This document shows, piece by piece, positions 11,801-25,600 of a stretch of DNA of 64,000 bases (its first letter is position 1; every line of letters begins with the position of its first letter). Both the position numbers and the translations under genes were made by a program. The notes under the pieces are model-generated. The model saw only the letters and a list, made by a program, of their open reading frames with translations. It did not search any database and had not been told where the DNA came from. This stretch comes from Phoronis australis. Lineage: Eukaryota > Phoronida > Phoronidae. The stretch covers positions 146,567 to 210,566 of the forward strand of contig NMRA01000224.1 in NCBI GenBank assembly GCA_002633005.1. Reading direction: 5' to 3'.

Positions 11801-14800
11801 GGACTGTTACCTTCACGCAGGTCCTCTCCCTGCACAAAATTTGAATATTTGAAACGACACAATGAACAACAGTTTTGAAGACGGCAAACAATAACATGAG
11901 TGATAACATCACAACCAATGATAAGCAGTGTCCAATTATAATAGTTTGTGTGCATTCCACTTGAACTCTCACTGTCGTATAATTTACAGTAACGTCACAA
12001 TACAATACACAATCACTAAGTCCCTGACTAAATTCCTAAGGTTGAAAGTGCACTCCTCCTAAACAAAAAAGAAGAGTGCCAATGTGTCATTGACAGAAAG
12101 TAGGAAGGGAACAACTTGTCAAGCATTTGGAACAACTTGATCACAGCTACACCTAGTGGTCATTAGGTTCTGAGGATGGTTGCTGTAAGGAGAGGATCAT
12201 GTCAAAGGTAATCAACTGAACTGGTTGTGTCTCAAGAATTCATTCTCAATGTTTTAAGAATTTCATATATTATCCACCAATGACAACAACTCACATTGAC
12301 ACCATGGAATATCATTGGCCGGCCATTGCTAGGTAACATGTGCCAATCGCACAGACAGTGAGTCAGTTGACTGTCAGCCTTGTTGAGTAGTTCACCGTGA
12401 TAGAAGAGCGTGGAAGGCAGCTCAAGTAACACAGGGTGACACCTGTAGTTATCCACCAACTTCGTCACCTAGGAAACGCATAGACTTCACAAGGTGAACA
12501 GTCAATTTCACTGCACTATTACATTGCCATAGTAATAAGTAGTAACACTAGTACCAGACTGAGGTTTTAGACCTATTTGATATTATACTAAAAAATTTTG
12601 AACCGCGAAACTGACCAAACATTACCGTCGTATCATGTTTTGATTATTTAGACATGGAAAACTAATAACGAAACTTGCACAGCATTGTGCCATTTATTAA
12701 GGTCTATGTAATGTTGAAGAATGATATTGACCGAATACAACAGTACTGTACTGGACCTGTCTAGCTAATTATAAATGATAATTTAAAATTTGTGTTGGCA
12801 ACATCATTGTCAGTATTAGTTATTAACATCAATGTTTGTTTAGATTTATCACATATAAGCACCAGAAGGTAACTGACATGCTAGGAAGTTTTCCAACTCA
12901 AAAGGTCAAGAGCACTCCAACTTCCAAGTCCTTGACCTTGGTAGCTCATTACGCAGATCAGTTTAATTAACACGTCAGATTTCGTCATTTAGACCCCACA
13001 TCACTGTAATCCAATCAACAACAGCACCACCTACCAGTAAAGGATCATAAGACCCATGATCAGCAAATTTAGCTTCATTCCTGGAGTAGAGAGTTCTGTT
13101 CATCAGTCTCTCCAGCAATGAATAGCCTAAGCCGTAGATTTGAGCAAATCGCGAGCGCAGGACTGGCCCCAATTGCAGAGGGTCCCCAGCTAGCACTATT
13201 TGGCCGTCACTTTCAGCACACAGGCCTAGTGGGATGAGACATTCGGGCTCTGTGGCTTGTCCAGCCTGATAAACAAAATGTTAATTACAAAAAATACAAT
13301 TTTCCTATGACACATTCATGATACATTTTCTATCAAACGGCAGAAAGTTACTCAACATGATGTGAAAACTCACAGCTTAGTACAAAGCTCCAAAACAGCT
13401 GAACATCTTGAGTCTATTAAGTATTTCTCATTTCTGATAAAACAAAGCAAGAAACAAAATATTTGAAATAAAACTCAATTATTTTAATAGAGATATATAA
13501 GGAAGCGTGTTGAGGTTTAAAATGTCATATCGTTTTAAGGCGGAAAAATGATTTGCTCAATTTGAGTTTCAATTTCAAGGCAAGTATTTTGTGGCATATT
13601 GTAAGGGTCTGATTACAGGGTCCTCACTCCCCTTAGGAGAAGGAGGAAGAACCATCTAATTTGGGAATCTTTCTCTAATAAGGGGGAACCCCCTTGATTG
13701 CCAGTAATTCCAAACTAATGTCAGTGCTTGATCCAAAGCATTGTGTTATGAATTACTTAAACCACCCATCAATCTTGGACTAGCCTAATAGGGATGTCAG
13801 GTAGTGAACCAATGCTTAATACTATGTAATCATCCCTGTGCTTGTAATAATCCATATCCTGTTCCACACTGAGGCTGCAAGCTGTAACATTGTGAGGCAT
13901 TGCCGTTAAAACTTGTCCGAGTGTCTGCCTAACTTGTAACTGATTATAAGGTCAGGGAATATTTGATCATTGGAAAAAAATAGTTGGCCTAGGGATACTT
14001 AAGTGTTTAGGAGGGGAAGGAGGGCAATCTTCGGTCCCAAAATCGAGCCATCAAGGGCCCTGAATTTCTAATCCAAAATTTCATAGGAGACAAATTTTTG
14101 AACTACAATTACTGCAATGTTGATTATGTATAGCACAGATTTACCTCGTCCACAAAGACATGGGTAAAATGTCCAGCCTTGAGTTTCAATGAGTACAGCA
14201 AGCCAGAGGTCACACACGTACATATGACAATTCGATGCCTGACCACAAGGGGGAGATCATCACCATAACTACAACACAATTTGATGCTCTCGGGTATACC
14301 GTCTTCATTTCGTTGAAATGCATTCAGACGCACAAGGTCTCCAGTGTTGAGGGCACCACTCTGAAGGAGGCGCTCCGTCAGCAGGTCTGCCGCACTATTA
14401 GACGGCGTGCAGGCAATGATACGGCTACGAGGCACATGGTGGAATACTTGCAACATGGCTTCCACAACAGTGACAGTCTTGCCTGTCCCAGGAGGACCAA
14501 ACAAAATGTACGGAGTGGGCCGACAATGTCCGGCCAATATCCTTACAACAGCTGCACGCTGACGCTGGTTCAAGTTTTTATTGAAAAAACAAACACCGTC
14601 ACGATCACTGGAATCAGCTGAAGCTAACGGCGTTGTATTCACTACCAAGGCATCCGATGGCTGCTTCCTCGGTCCTTGGTTCTTTGAGCTGTGTCTTGCC
14701 CGAGACTTGTGCGATGTTATCTTCACTTGGGCATCTTTGATGTTAACCTCCTTAGGAAACAACACTGCAAGACATTAACAAATTCTTTGCAACTCATCAA

Positions 14801-17800
14801 ATATCAAACAAAACCAGTGCGTTTTATGGCATGTTTTGGCTCAGTCAGATCAGCAGACCACCAGCTGCAGATACACTGAAGGACATCGTCCATGAGATAA
14901 ATAAACTAAACAACTCACAAAAACACAACTATCAGTAAAATTTAATCAAACGTACCAACAATTCATCGCTATGTGAGGCATACATCCTTTGGGCAATCTA
15001 TCCCAATATTACGCCATTAGCCAACCGTTTATATGTGAGGCACACATCCTTTGGGCAATCTATCCCAATATTACGCCATTAGCCAACCGTTTATATGTGA
15101 GGCATACATCCTTTGGGCAGTCTATCCCAATATTACGCCATTAGCCAACCGTTTATATGTGAGGCATACATCCTTTGGGCAATCTATCCCAATATTACGC
15201 CATTAGCCAACCGTTTATATGTGAGGCATACATACTTTTGGGCAATCTATCCCAATATTACGCCATTAGCCAACCGTTTATATGTAATATTATGTCTCTA
15301 CCTAGAGTGGAGCTCAGGTAAGACAAACAATAAAAAAATTGCAAAGCCAGAGGGAGTCTTCAGAAGAAGACCCTTACCAGTGTTTCAGGCCTTTAACTTC
15401 TTCTTTACACTGTAGGTGAGGGCGGCCAACATTCACTACTTAAAGTCATACTGGATAATAGAATATCCCAGTTACTGTCATGAAATGTAAAAAACCAATC
15501 ATTTCCCATCATCTAGGTAAAATAGCCCGACTAATGCAATGATTTATTGTCATTTTCCCATATTGACTCTCACCCACTTATTAGCATGTATGCACGTTTT
15601 CCGTCTAAAAACCAAGAAAGTCTAATTGGATCTCAGTGGCAGTCATTTCCTCTTTTACCTGTCTTACTCCGCGACTCTCCACTTAGCATGATGGGCTTGC
15701 AAGAGTGGTTACAATCACTGTCAAGTCGAAACCCGCTTAATGAAATATCCCCCTTATTATCATAATTTATGCCGAAACCTAAGGAGCTCCACTGTATCAG
15801 TAACAACGGCTGTCACGGCGTCTGAGTAATAACTCATTGTGTTAGACTCTTTCTCACAACTTACCTGAAATCTTTGTTGCCATAAATTATCACAAAACTT
15901 TGTTAATATACAGCTCTTGTTCTAGATGTTACATTGCTACCTAACATTTCAAGTTAACATGCATTACAAGTTTACCTTCTTTTCCTAAAGATAGCGCCAT
16001 ACTGACAGCTTGGTGGCACCTTCGTAGCGACGTCCTGCAAACAGCCAGTAAGTGCAAGATGTAGATTAGGATGTGTCTAAAATATGGCAAACATGCGACC
16101 CAACACAATGTTAAACAGAACCTTTTGAAGTAGCAATTGTTGCAACTACTAGAAACATGTCATAAAAATGTGCATGAAAGCAAGATGTAATCAAATGGTA
16201 AAACAGAGGTTGAACAAATGAAAGATGAAGAGTTGTCAAATTGTGAAACTCTAGTTTGTACTTTGCAACATGCAGAACTAAGGAATGCGAAAAGCAAAAA
16301 TATTCACACGGAAACCATATAAGTCATGAAGCGCCACCTACCGGTTAAAGTTGAACATAATATCGTAGCTTTCCCCATTATACTTGAGGTGAAATTCGCT
16401 GTGACACTTGATCTTTATGTCTTCACTAAGCACCTGTAAGAAAAGATTACTAGAATCATTACGACTTGCACCAGAACACAGCTTGACTTCTGAAAGACTC
16501 TACATAACATCACTGACTTGTGATCAAAAGGCAACTAATACCTGAGCTCGGTCACATACAAGGGGTTTGGTTGGCGAAAATTTTATGTTTGACTGATGCA
16601 TGATGTCAAGTGCGGCCATATATAATGGTCTCCAGTGCATTCTGGGCTTACTTCCTATTACTGCACATTATATTTTTTGTAATAAACATTGAAAAAGTAT
16701 TCAAGTCAACGATTATACATGGTGTGTGACAATATGATGTCATTGCTGCTAACCTTAAACTGTAATCGAACCGGGAATGATAATATCACAAAAGTGTACA
16801 TCACTTTAACATTGGTTGAATAATGTTCAAATTTGATGTCATGTAAAAATCGGAGTTATCCAGAAGACAAAATTCCTCTTCAGATCTTATCAAAATCTTC
16901 CCAGGATAACAACTGAATATGTGTCAGATAATACAAAAATCATGTCAATCAGGTGACGTGTGTCAATCAAATGTTTCAGATGACCCATTACTAAACCTGT
17001 CAACCTCACTTGCCTCATGAACACAACCCTCGTACTGAACACCAACCCCATGGTCTTCAGGGTGTGCCAAGATAATAGTATCTCCAACAAGAACAGACGG
17101 TCTGCCCTCGGCAAGCCCTGGCCCCACTCTCAAGACCAGGAACTCCCCCGCACTCCTCAGACACTGATCCAGCATATCGTACTCCCGGATGTCAATTTCC
17201 ATCTGTATCTCCTCTAGATGGAGCAGTGTACCAAGTCGAGTGGCGTAATTTTCTAAATCCAGTGACTGACTTAATTCAGGGATCAAGTCGGACAAATCCA
17301 GTTTGTTAGATACGCAATCACGCAATTCTTGCGGTATACGGTACTGCGGTAGCCTGCTAGGAAGCTTCACACTCAAACTTGACCTCTTGGGTTTCTGACC
17401 TGGCACTACCCACTCTGGTGTGACATTTGGTGCTTTACGATCTCTGAGTCTCGCTCGCCTGTCATAGGGAGTGACTGGGTTCAACAGCTGCTCGTGACTA
17501 TCTACGACAGCAACATGCACATGGCGACCAATTTTGAATTTTTTAAAGTCAAACACGAGAAGTTGTCTGTCTGTTCCAGGGTATCTGAAAACCAAATGGC
17601 GTGAAGTAAGCTACTAGTAAATATTTCAAAATCATACACCATTGTGCTATTGTGTGAAAATACACAATAAAAAGCCCCAGCCAAGAGTGAATTTTCTTGG
17701 CATTGTTCAAGAACAATCTAAGTCAATATGTCAAGAATGGGTACAAAATGCATGTTTGTTATCTTCAGATGTATGCAGTTTCAAAGACTTTCATGTACAA

Positions 17801-20800
17801 AACTCTAAACTGAGCAAATGTCGTTGAGTAAACATCGCATTGAACAGCAATGTTGTAAATAATAAATATGTAAATTTGTTCGTTTGCATTTTTATATTTT
17901 TAAACATTCAGTTTTAATGGGAATGAAAATCTGCACAATCTCACAGGTCAGAATTTTAAGAAATAAAGAACTCCAAAGAAATATTCAATGAAAGTTTAAC
18001 CTACTAAGCAGCACATTTATCTTAACATCTCACTTCATTTCACTTTGCCTTAAGTTCAGTCTTACTTAGCCACACAAGTGATCTCCATTTTTACTGAAGA
18101 ATTAGGTGGAATAAAGACAGCTGTAGTTGAGTCCCCACCACCAGGGGGCTCCTTTGTAGTCACCACAGGAGACACTGCAAACTGGCAGTCAGTGTCACAC
18201 TTGAAACTGTATTTAAGTAAAGTCTGCCAAGTAAACGCCGAGTTTCTGAAGCGGAACAAATTAACAAATTAAGCATGGACTCACTAAAATGTAAAAACAA
18301 ATTCATATTTTAAATCGTTGACAATAACTGATCTTCCACAACAGCAAAAGCCAAATCAACATACTTTTAGTCACTTGGTTGTTTAATTTTTGCATCAAAC
18401 ACAAACAATACACCTTATTCACAAATTGCCAAATTACAAAGAACCCCCTTTGTTTTTTTCAAAAACAATGCATTCTGCACTTAACACAGTGCAAAACATG
18501 ACTTTTTTGCCTGGTTATATTTATGCCTCAAATGCATTGCTTTTTAAACCTAAACGAGGCTCTTTCATAAAATGGCGTTAGTGTGAATAGGGTCTATAGC
18601 TTTCAACATGCAGAAATCACTCGTCAGTAAATTACCATTTTCCAACAAATTTTCCGAGGTATTGACCTTGCCAATGTAAGGTACATTAATTTGCACAATT
18701 ATAATTGCTTTGATCTAACTTATTACAGACAACCAGGTGAAAAACCAGGTCACTCTTCAATTTAGGACCCCATAAGGCAAACATGAGGAATTTTTTTATT
18801 TTGTCAAATTTCTCTACAATACAACCATTGAGAAAAAAATGTCATCAATTGCAAGATTTGTTTTGAACAGCAAACTAATAGATGTAACGTATTAGGGAAA
18901 ATGCACAACATTTTATCAATGAGCTCCGCTATTGGTAAATGGAACAAGAGCAACGCAGAGCGTTGAAATGCGCCCACAATTGCACCGTATACGGTATCCT
19001 TCTAGGGTTGTTTATTGGTACCATAAAGTGGCCAGTAGAATGTAGTATGTTGTACTTTGCAAAATGGAAAGGTCATTGTCTCCTAGGGGGAAAATGTTTG
19101 GTTGATAGAGGGGTGGACGCCAAAAAACAGAATCAAAAACAGTAAAAATGGTCACTGGGTGTCTGTTGTTAACATCATATAAATACACTTACTAAATTTC
19201 GTAAAGATCCTGCGAACGGTTTAGGAGATACAGCCATAGGCGCAAAAAACAAAACTGCCACTAGGAGGCGCCACAGTAGTCCAAATCGTCTGAAAATCAT
19301 TGTCAACTGTCCTCTTTATGGTAAGCACATACATGCCAATTTTCACAATCATCCTTTGAGCGGTTTGGTTGATAGAGGGGTGGACGCAAAAATACAGACT
19401 CGAAAACAGTAAAAATGGCCACTAGGTGGCGCAAACTACGTCGAATCCATCTGAAAACNNNNNNNNNNNNNNNNNNNNNNNNNNNNNNNNNNNNNNNNNN
19501 NNNNNNNNNNNNNNNNNNNNNNNNNNNNNNNNNNNNNNNNNNNNNNNNNNNNNNNNNNNNNNNNNNNNNNNNNNNNNNNNNNNNNNNNNNNNNNNNNNNN
19601 NNNNNNNNNNNNNNNNNNNNNNNNNNNNNNNNNNNNNNNNNNNNNNNNNNNNNNNNNNNNNNNNNNNNNNNNNNNNNNNNNNNNNNNNNNNNNNNNNNNN
19701 NNNNNNNNNNNNNNNNNNNNNNNNNNNNNNNNNNNNNNNNNNNNNNNNNCAAAGGTAAGCGTAAAAACCTAAAATTGCCACTAGGGGACACACCGGTAGT
19801 CGGATCTGTCCGAAAGTTCGCACATGCCGTCCTATTCATGAATGGAACATATGTGCCAAATTTCATGAACGTATGTCAAAGGGTTTTGGAGATAAAGCAG
19901 CGGACGCCGGACGCTGGACGGACGCCGCCCGGACGGACGGACAGAGATGACGGCATAATGCGTCCACATATAAATATGTGGGCGCATAAAAATGGTTACT
20001 AATAGTAATATTTTAACAATTACTTTTTTGCTAAATTGAGGAGAGATTACCGAACAGACAAGTGGCTAAGCGATCATATTTTGGTGTTTTCTGAAAGAAA
20101 TTGTGGAATTCCATTTAACCGAGAACAAAATAATTAACGCTAAGCCATACTTGTGCAATGTAGCTGATAAGTCCAGAATGTGTGTGACGAAGAAGTGACC
20201 AATCAGAGAGCCATAATTTATGAGGTCACAATTTACAAAGCCCATGCATTCATGATTTCGACTGGAAGCGTTGCATTGTGTAAGCTTAAGACATGTCATA
20301 TTCCAAGTCCCCCAGCACCACTAATTTGCAATCTTCAGGGACCAAACTGGTATCATTTCGTTAGTTAAGACATCATCTTCATATTACAAATCAGGTCTGG
20401 ATTGCTGATACTTTGAACAGTTCAAAAACACATTAATTTGTTAAAATCCCAGAAATTAGTCGTCCCTCCTGTCTTAGTTATGTCTTCCTAATATAACTGA
20501 AGAAAAAAATGATTGGCGTATTTGTCACAATCCTCAACTTTAATTTTGTTAAATTGGTTGACAGGTGGTATCACTTTAAGAAAACATATCGGACTAGTGT
20601 AATTCTTGAGCTCACCTTATGGTAATGGTGAGCTCTTTCTTCTGTCCACGGTTAAGTTGCTTGAAGTCTAAGTTCTCCGTGATTATAATGCCGTTCTTGT
20701 CACGTAGCAGTTCCTGCATAAAGCCACCAAGTGCAGGAAGGGCTGCCGCACTGAAACAACCAACATAATGGGTTGGTCAAATGTTGCCCCGTTCAGATGA

Positions 20801-22255
20801 TAAATTTGACCTGCAAATTTATCTAGAAGAAGATTTTGAGGCACATATTGTCTGAGCCGATGGAACTTGCCAACGAACAAACTACAACCGACATGTCCAT
20901 CAATCTGCTATCCTTCTCTAAGGAATTACAAAATGTGCTGGAACATTCTCTTCCAGTTTAAATGACCAAGTGAACCTAATATTGTGTCAAGGTAGATCGA
21001 GAAGCAATCACCCGATTGTGAAACAGCATGTCAGCAACACAAGCAAAGCATTATCAACGAATGGTGAAGGGACGTCCTGGTTTCCCGCCGTTCTGTTCTC
21101 CGGAAGTAGTATGACGTCCGGAGAACAAAACGGCGGGAAACCAAGATGTCCCTTCACCATTCGTTGATAAAGGACTGTAGAGTGCAGTCCGAGACGTTTG
21201 ATCTCTTAATTCTTCATTCTCTGAGTTGATTTATTTAATTCACACCTTCATCGAGAGTATGAAAACCCTTTTTTCGATCACATGCAAAGCAGTTTCTATT
21301 ACTGACTTCCATACTGACACAATTTCTGAACTATTCATCTCAATGATCATATCGAGGTCAAGTTAACCTAGATTAGCTCTTGGACAAAGAACTTGTCTTT
21401 GTCTTTGAAACACAGATACAGACATTCGAATCATTCACTTTCTTAAGAAACATAAAACACTTAATATTGAATCAAAATGAAAATACTGCTAATATTAAAG
21501 TTGACATACCTGACATTTTTCTTGAGCGAGTCCACTCTTGGCTTAGGGGAGACAGCCACTGCCCTCCAACAGCATTTGCCCTGGGAACTCTCTATGATCT
21601 GAGCTGAAACCCAATCTCCCCTCCTTGGCTTATACCCATTAATACAGACGGTAAACGTGAAATAAACATCTGAATCGATAAAGCCAAACTGCTGTTGTTG
21701 AACGCTGTTGACCTGACCTTCGTATGATTGCTCTCTCAGAGGTACTACTGTCGTTTGATCATCACTGAATGACACTACCACCCAGTCTCCAACCAGGGGT
21801 TGAAACGTATCACTAAAGGCAGAGACGGCTACATGCAGGTCTTGGTTCACCGTCACACAATCACTAACAACATTCGTGATAATGCCAATAACTGACTGTT
21901 GAGAACCAGAACAAGTTGATTTCCTATTATTCCAGTCATCATCGTCATCCACCATTTCAACTCGCTCAGCTTTCCACCCACCATCACCATGAGATCGTTT
22001 TGCCTTAATGCTCACCTGGTCTCCAAGTTGTGGACGGATATTTCCCTGAACACTAGTAAATTCAAAATATATTTCGTGATCTATGAGCCCGTATCCACTA
22101 TGGAGACTAGTCACTTGACCCACCAGGCTACGTTCATGCTCTCTACAGTCAGTCTGCGTCAATGTTTGAGGGACAAACTGGTCATCATAGGTCTCTTCTA
22201 CTTGTACCTGATGACCAGCAAAGTAGTTGAATATCTTTGAAAGTCCACTCAACAT
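7219..22255 (-). CDS. MOV10L1: MOV10L1-type piRNA-pathway RNA helicase, 13 coding exons
   Basis: Exons in transcript order: 21510-22255, 20616-20750, 18066-18245, 17014-17584, 16342-16433, 15976-16034, 14145-14764, 13035-13265, 12295-12468, 11680-11829, 10423-10530, 9559-9699, 7219-8826. Phases chain to 4815 nt, 1604 aa; human is about 1211. The start [12 protein letters not shown] resembles human MLSLAAKLVAFF. Residues 40-250 hold three OB/cold-shock-like repeats, each ending in a (G)D-V/W-V-type strand. The SF1 helicase core has Walker A GPPGTGKT at about 684-691, DEAG at 800-803, [11 protein letters not shown], and RFNVGITRA with the motif VI Arg near 1053. Family knowledge: MOV10L1/Armitage binds Piwi proteins and feeds piRNA precursors to processing in the germline. 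Exon 4 probably ends at a GC donor. Exon 13 adds about 500 residues. Confidence 0.94.
14971..15285. repeat. Five-copy 62-bp tandem repeat in MOV10L1 intron 6
   Basis: Units start ATGTGAGGCATACATCCTTT at 14971, 15033, 15095, 15157 and about 15219, and are nearly identical. They lie about 200 bases upstream of the exon 7 acceptor (transcript sense), so they do not touch a splice site. Confidence 0.9.
18965..19990. mobile_element. Non-autonomous inverted-repeat element interrupted by the gap
   Basis: The left edge ATGCGCCCACA (about 18968) is matched in inverse by TGTGGGCGCAT at about 19979-19989. The inside holds recurring short blocks (GCCACTAGG.GGCGC, GGTTTAGGAGATA, GTTTTGGAGATAAAG) and a GGACGGACGGACAG run, a style common in interspersed repeats of marine invertebrates. 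There is no coding potential. The N gap removes its centre. It sits in MOV10L1 intron 2. Confidence 0.5.
19459..19749. other. Assembly gap (291 N)
   Basis: Run of N inside MOV10L1 intron 2. Exons 2 and 3 on either side join in phase, so no coding exon need be missing here. Confidence 0.99.
21051..21170. repeat. Long near-perfect palindrome (foldback) in MOV10L1 intron 1
   Basis: The left arm begins TTATCAACGAATGGTGAAGG and the right arm ends CCTTCACCATTCGTTGATAA. The arms are about 54 bases with a few mismatches around a 12-base loop (AGTAGTATGACG). Transcribed RNA could fold into one long hairpin. Confidence 0.9.
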
Positions 22256-23199
22256 CTTGTCAACGAATCTGGGTCATCTGCAAGAACAACATCGTTAAGC
22301 ATGACCAACAAGCAAATTTTAACTATATCCAAATACCCATGTCCAGGACAGTTGTGTACTTGGACACGGGCGACGAGTTTGGACATGACAACAAACTAAC
22401 AGCTTTTAAACTGCTTGACCTTTCGATCGAGTTCAGTCAATGAATGACCCCCAACGAAGGTCAAGCAGCAGCCAATTACAGCAATCGACATGCACGTATT
22501 ATAGTGACGAGAATGCGAACGTCACAAGACTTCCAGCACATTTATGTAGCTATAAGGCAGTACTCCCATTTTTACCTATATGGTGTATAGTAGAGGTAAT
22601 CCTGTGTTGTAAAAAAACAAAATATATTCCCAGGAGGGATTGGCCTGGTCAAGAACAGGTTTATCTGTTCCATATAAGCAAGGATGAACATGGGAGACTC
22701 GGAAATTGCTGGATCCTGCCAGATCAAGATCCGGGATGATCCGTCTTCATTTTCGGGTTTGATGGTCATTGGATGACTGCCACACCGGTGGCAACACAAA
22801 AGCTGCATCGACAAGCTCAGGCAAAACAAGATAGCAAAAAGGAAACAACACGGTCCCATAGGGATGACCATGGACCGTCACAGCAGAACGACAGACCAAG
22901 GAGGCAAAGACCATCGGACAGTCCTGGATGAACACAGAACAGCACGGCATTTACAAAGACCACTTCAAATGTCTTCATCTCCCAGGCCACAAACACAGCA
23001 GTTTTAAACTTCCCAAAACAGCCGTGTTGGCCTCCCAGAGTCCCAAAGAACCTTCTTGGATATTCTAGAACTAGCAAGGATCGCTGCGGACCATCACGGC
23101 AGCTACACGATGCAGTTGCCAAATTGTGCCAATTGATTGATTGAGGCAATGCTGACTGGTGGCGTGCCGGTGGTTGTGGCCTTACGTTATACGTGCTTC

Positions 23200-23350
23200 T
23201 GAAGAATCATATCAGCCTCTCATTAACAAGCAATTGTCTATTACCTGAATGGTTAGCATGTTTGCTGGTTTTATCTGCGACACTGGCTCGATTCCTGGGT
23301 CGGGTGATCTCAGCAATTACTAACAGTTGGTGTACTAATAGTTGGCAAAC
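23200..23350 (+). repeat. SINE-like copy 1 of a local pair
   Basis: Shares with 23578-23735 the order GAATCATAT, TTAAC.AGC.ATTG, TTACCTGAATGGTTA, a tRNA B-box-like CTGG.TC.AT.CCTGG and GGTGATCT..GCAATTACT. TGGTTAGCATG resembles an A-box. Probably a tRNA-derived SINE. Confidence 0.55.
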
Positions 23351-23577
23351 GGATGATATACCAATCAAACACTGTCAACTAGGACCCGTCGACCTTGGAT
23401 AGTGCGCATGGTGTGGTGATGATAAAGTTACAGGAGTTGAGGACATGTATGAAAGACCCCTTGTGTTCACCTGTGATGATGGTAGCAAGGGAACTTGATA
23501 ACCTGTATGCGAGACAATCGGGTGTTAACCTTCCTGGTGCCCTGCCTGCTCCGCAGGAATGATGTAGACATGTTTCA

Positions 23578-23735
23578 GGTGAATCATATGAACTTCTGTT
23601 ACCCACTTGTTAACGAGCGATTGCGTAGTATTACCTGAATGGTTACCACGCTTGCTAGTTTTGTCGGGTTCACTGGTTCAATCCCTGGGATGGGTGATCT
23701 TGGCAATTACTACACACAGTGTACCATAATATCGG
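23578..23735 (+). repeat. SINE-like copy 2 of a local pair
   Basis: Second copy of the 23200-23350 family, with ACTGGTTCAATCCCTGGG as the B-box-like segment. The two copies are diverged, so this is not a recent duplication. Confidence 0.55.
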
Positions 23736-25409
23736 ACGGATCTAAACATCGGACGCTTTATGAAATCATACCTGAAGCAAAATCTGAGGCATAGACTACA
23801 ACTAATTTCTGTTCCATTGCAATGCAGTCAATACGTGGCACTATCTTGTTTTTATAGCGTTGTCTCGTTTCGATTTCATCGAGAGGGTGCAATTTAGAAC
23901 CAAGTGGACGATCGTATAAAACACCTATAAAAGTTGAAACTAAAATCTTTCTCCACAATGAAAACATCTGAATAAACTGACAATACTCTATTCCACCATT
24001 TAATTTGTCTTTAAATTCAAGTCAAACATCAGCAGCGCATGTACTCGTGTCATATCAAGAATACAAAGAGAAATGCACTGAGACTGCACAAGCTTTGGTT
24101 GTCTGCATCGATTCATTGAAACAATACAGTGCAGTCACCTGATAATTTCTTTCAGATTATTTTGTTGCGAAGAGAGTTATGTTACCAACAAATACGTCAA
24201 AACACACAAGCCATAATTTGGTGATGAGATGCCTGTGGCCATTACATGGTAAGTCGGTTCGCCATGGTGTGGTGCACTATGTGGCAACATGGTGTAACTA
24301 TGATACAATCATTAGGTTACGGGGGAGGGGGTAGTCAGCCAGCTAGCTGTATGAAGACTATCGTCACAATACAGCTAGGTGCCACTGTCTAATGATCTTC
24401 CATAGACACCGAAATTTCACACAGCCAAGGTAGTTCTGCTCGTCACCTCGCTGTGAAACTTGTTTCAACATGTAAAGCTAAAGACCGGATGGGGTGCATG
24501 CAAAATCTGGGAGTCAACCGACACTCACCTTGCCCGTTACATCCGTTAAAATGAAAAACAATGCAACAAAGGTCATTCTCTTGCGTCATTATTGTCTTTT
24601 TGTAACAATGAAAAGTGTGTTGTCGTTTTGAAAACAGTACGCTGGTGTCACGCGCATGAGCCATTTCCTAAATTTTTGTGACAACTTTGCAGCAGCAAAA
24701 TTTGTTCTTAAATTCAGTTTTTCAGTATCGAAATTCTAAAAACTTATAATGAAGTGACACCAGTCAGTTCCAATAACTTGTTGTGACGTGTACACAACCT
24801 CGTGAAAGAACAACAGTTGATTGAAGAATTGGCAAAAAAGAAACTGGCCAACAGGTGATGCAATATTTCATGGTGCCGAAAGCTGACGCAGAAGATCGCT
24901 CCACAACTTTAGCAGCAGCATAACAGAACACCATTTTTTCCAACACCGTTAAATAATTCAGTTTACTCAAGAAAGACTGTAGTTTTTAAGGACACTAATT
25001 TTGTGACAGATTTTACTTTACCACTTTTTGCCCCCTCCCCCCCAGGGCAAAGCTGGGGGGGTTAACTTAAGGTTTACTGATTGTGCAAAGACATCCTTTT
25101 TTCATGTCATTTTTAGCAAAAATAAGGTACGTTGGTTATCCCAGACATATTTTACACTTGTAATTTTTCAGAATTTAATTAATTACTCGTACTCTACTCC
25201 AGAAGTGACGTTTTGGGAGGCAAGGTTTTTGAGCCAATTTGGCTCTGCATTGAGTTTAGTGTGAGAATCTGCACTACTTTTATTTTCGGGCTGTTTTTCT
25301 AAAATTGTTGTCACCACTTCCCATCGACGAGTTTTCTACGACAAACTAGGTTGTTAGAGAACCCAATTACATTGAATTTAGGGATTCTTTAGTTTGTATT
25401 GATCTGAAA

Positions 25410-25600
25410 ATGACTGGAGTCGGCGACCCATATCACACTGACAGTAGTGACGTGAGTAACGGAGACATTGTTTATATAGCAGTGGTGATGAGGAATTTGT
25501 TCACGGACAGTCAGTGGGTGGGTATACTTTGAATGTTTGAGCCCGAGTATAATGAGGCAGAGTATGCACAGGCACAACTGTCCCACTTGTCCCAGTGTTC
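25410..25600 (+). pseudogene. Degenerate P2X7-intracellular-domain-like fragment
   Basis: From ATG at 25410 the plus strand reads an acidic Ser-rich leader, then after frame changes GDEEFVHGQSVGGY and FEPEYNEAEYAQAQLSHLSQ (25536-25595). Y..FEPEY followed by an acidic helix is the usual lead-in to the Cys-rich P2X7-type domain in invertebrate proteins as I remember them. The Cys core (WC.C..C) is missing here. Recognition rests on this short motif and on the better copy at 39180-39545. Confidence 0.4.

Noticed and set aside
14971-15285. CRISPR-like look of spaced direct repeats
   Set aside because: Units are head to tail without unique spacers, in an animal intron; ordinary tandem repeat.
22440-23149. 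Cluster of overlapping ORFs of about 100 residues on both strands
   Set aside because: No domain or family recognised, no splice or start context; probably non-coding DNA upstream of MOV10L1.
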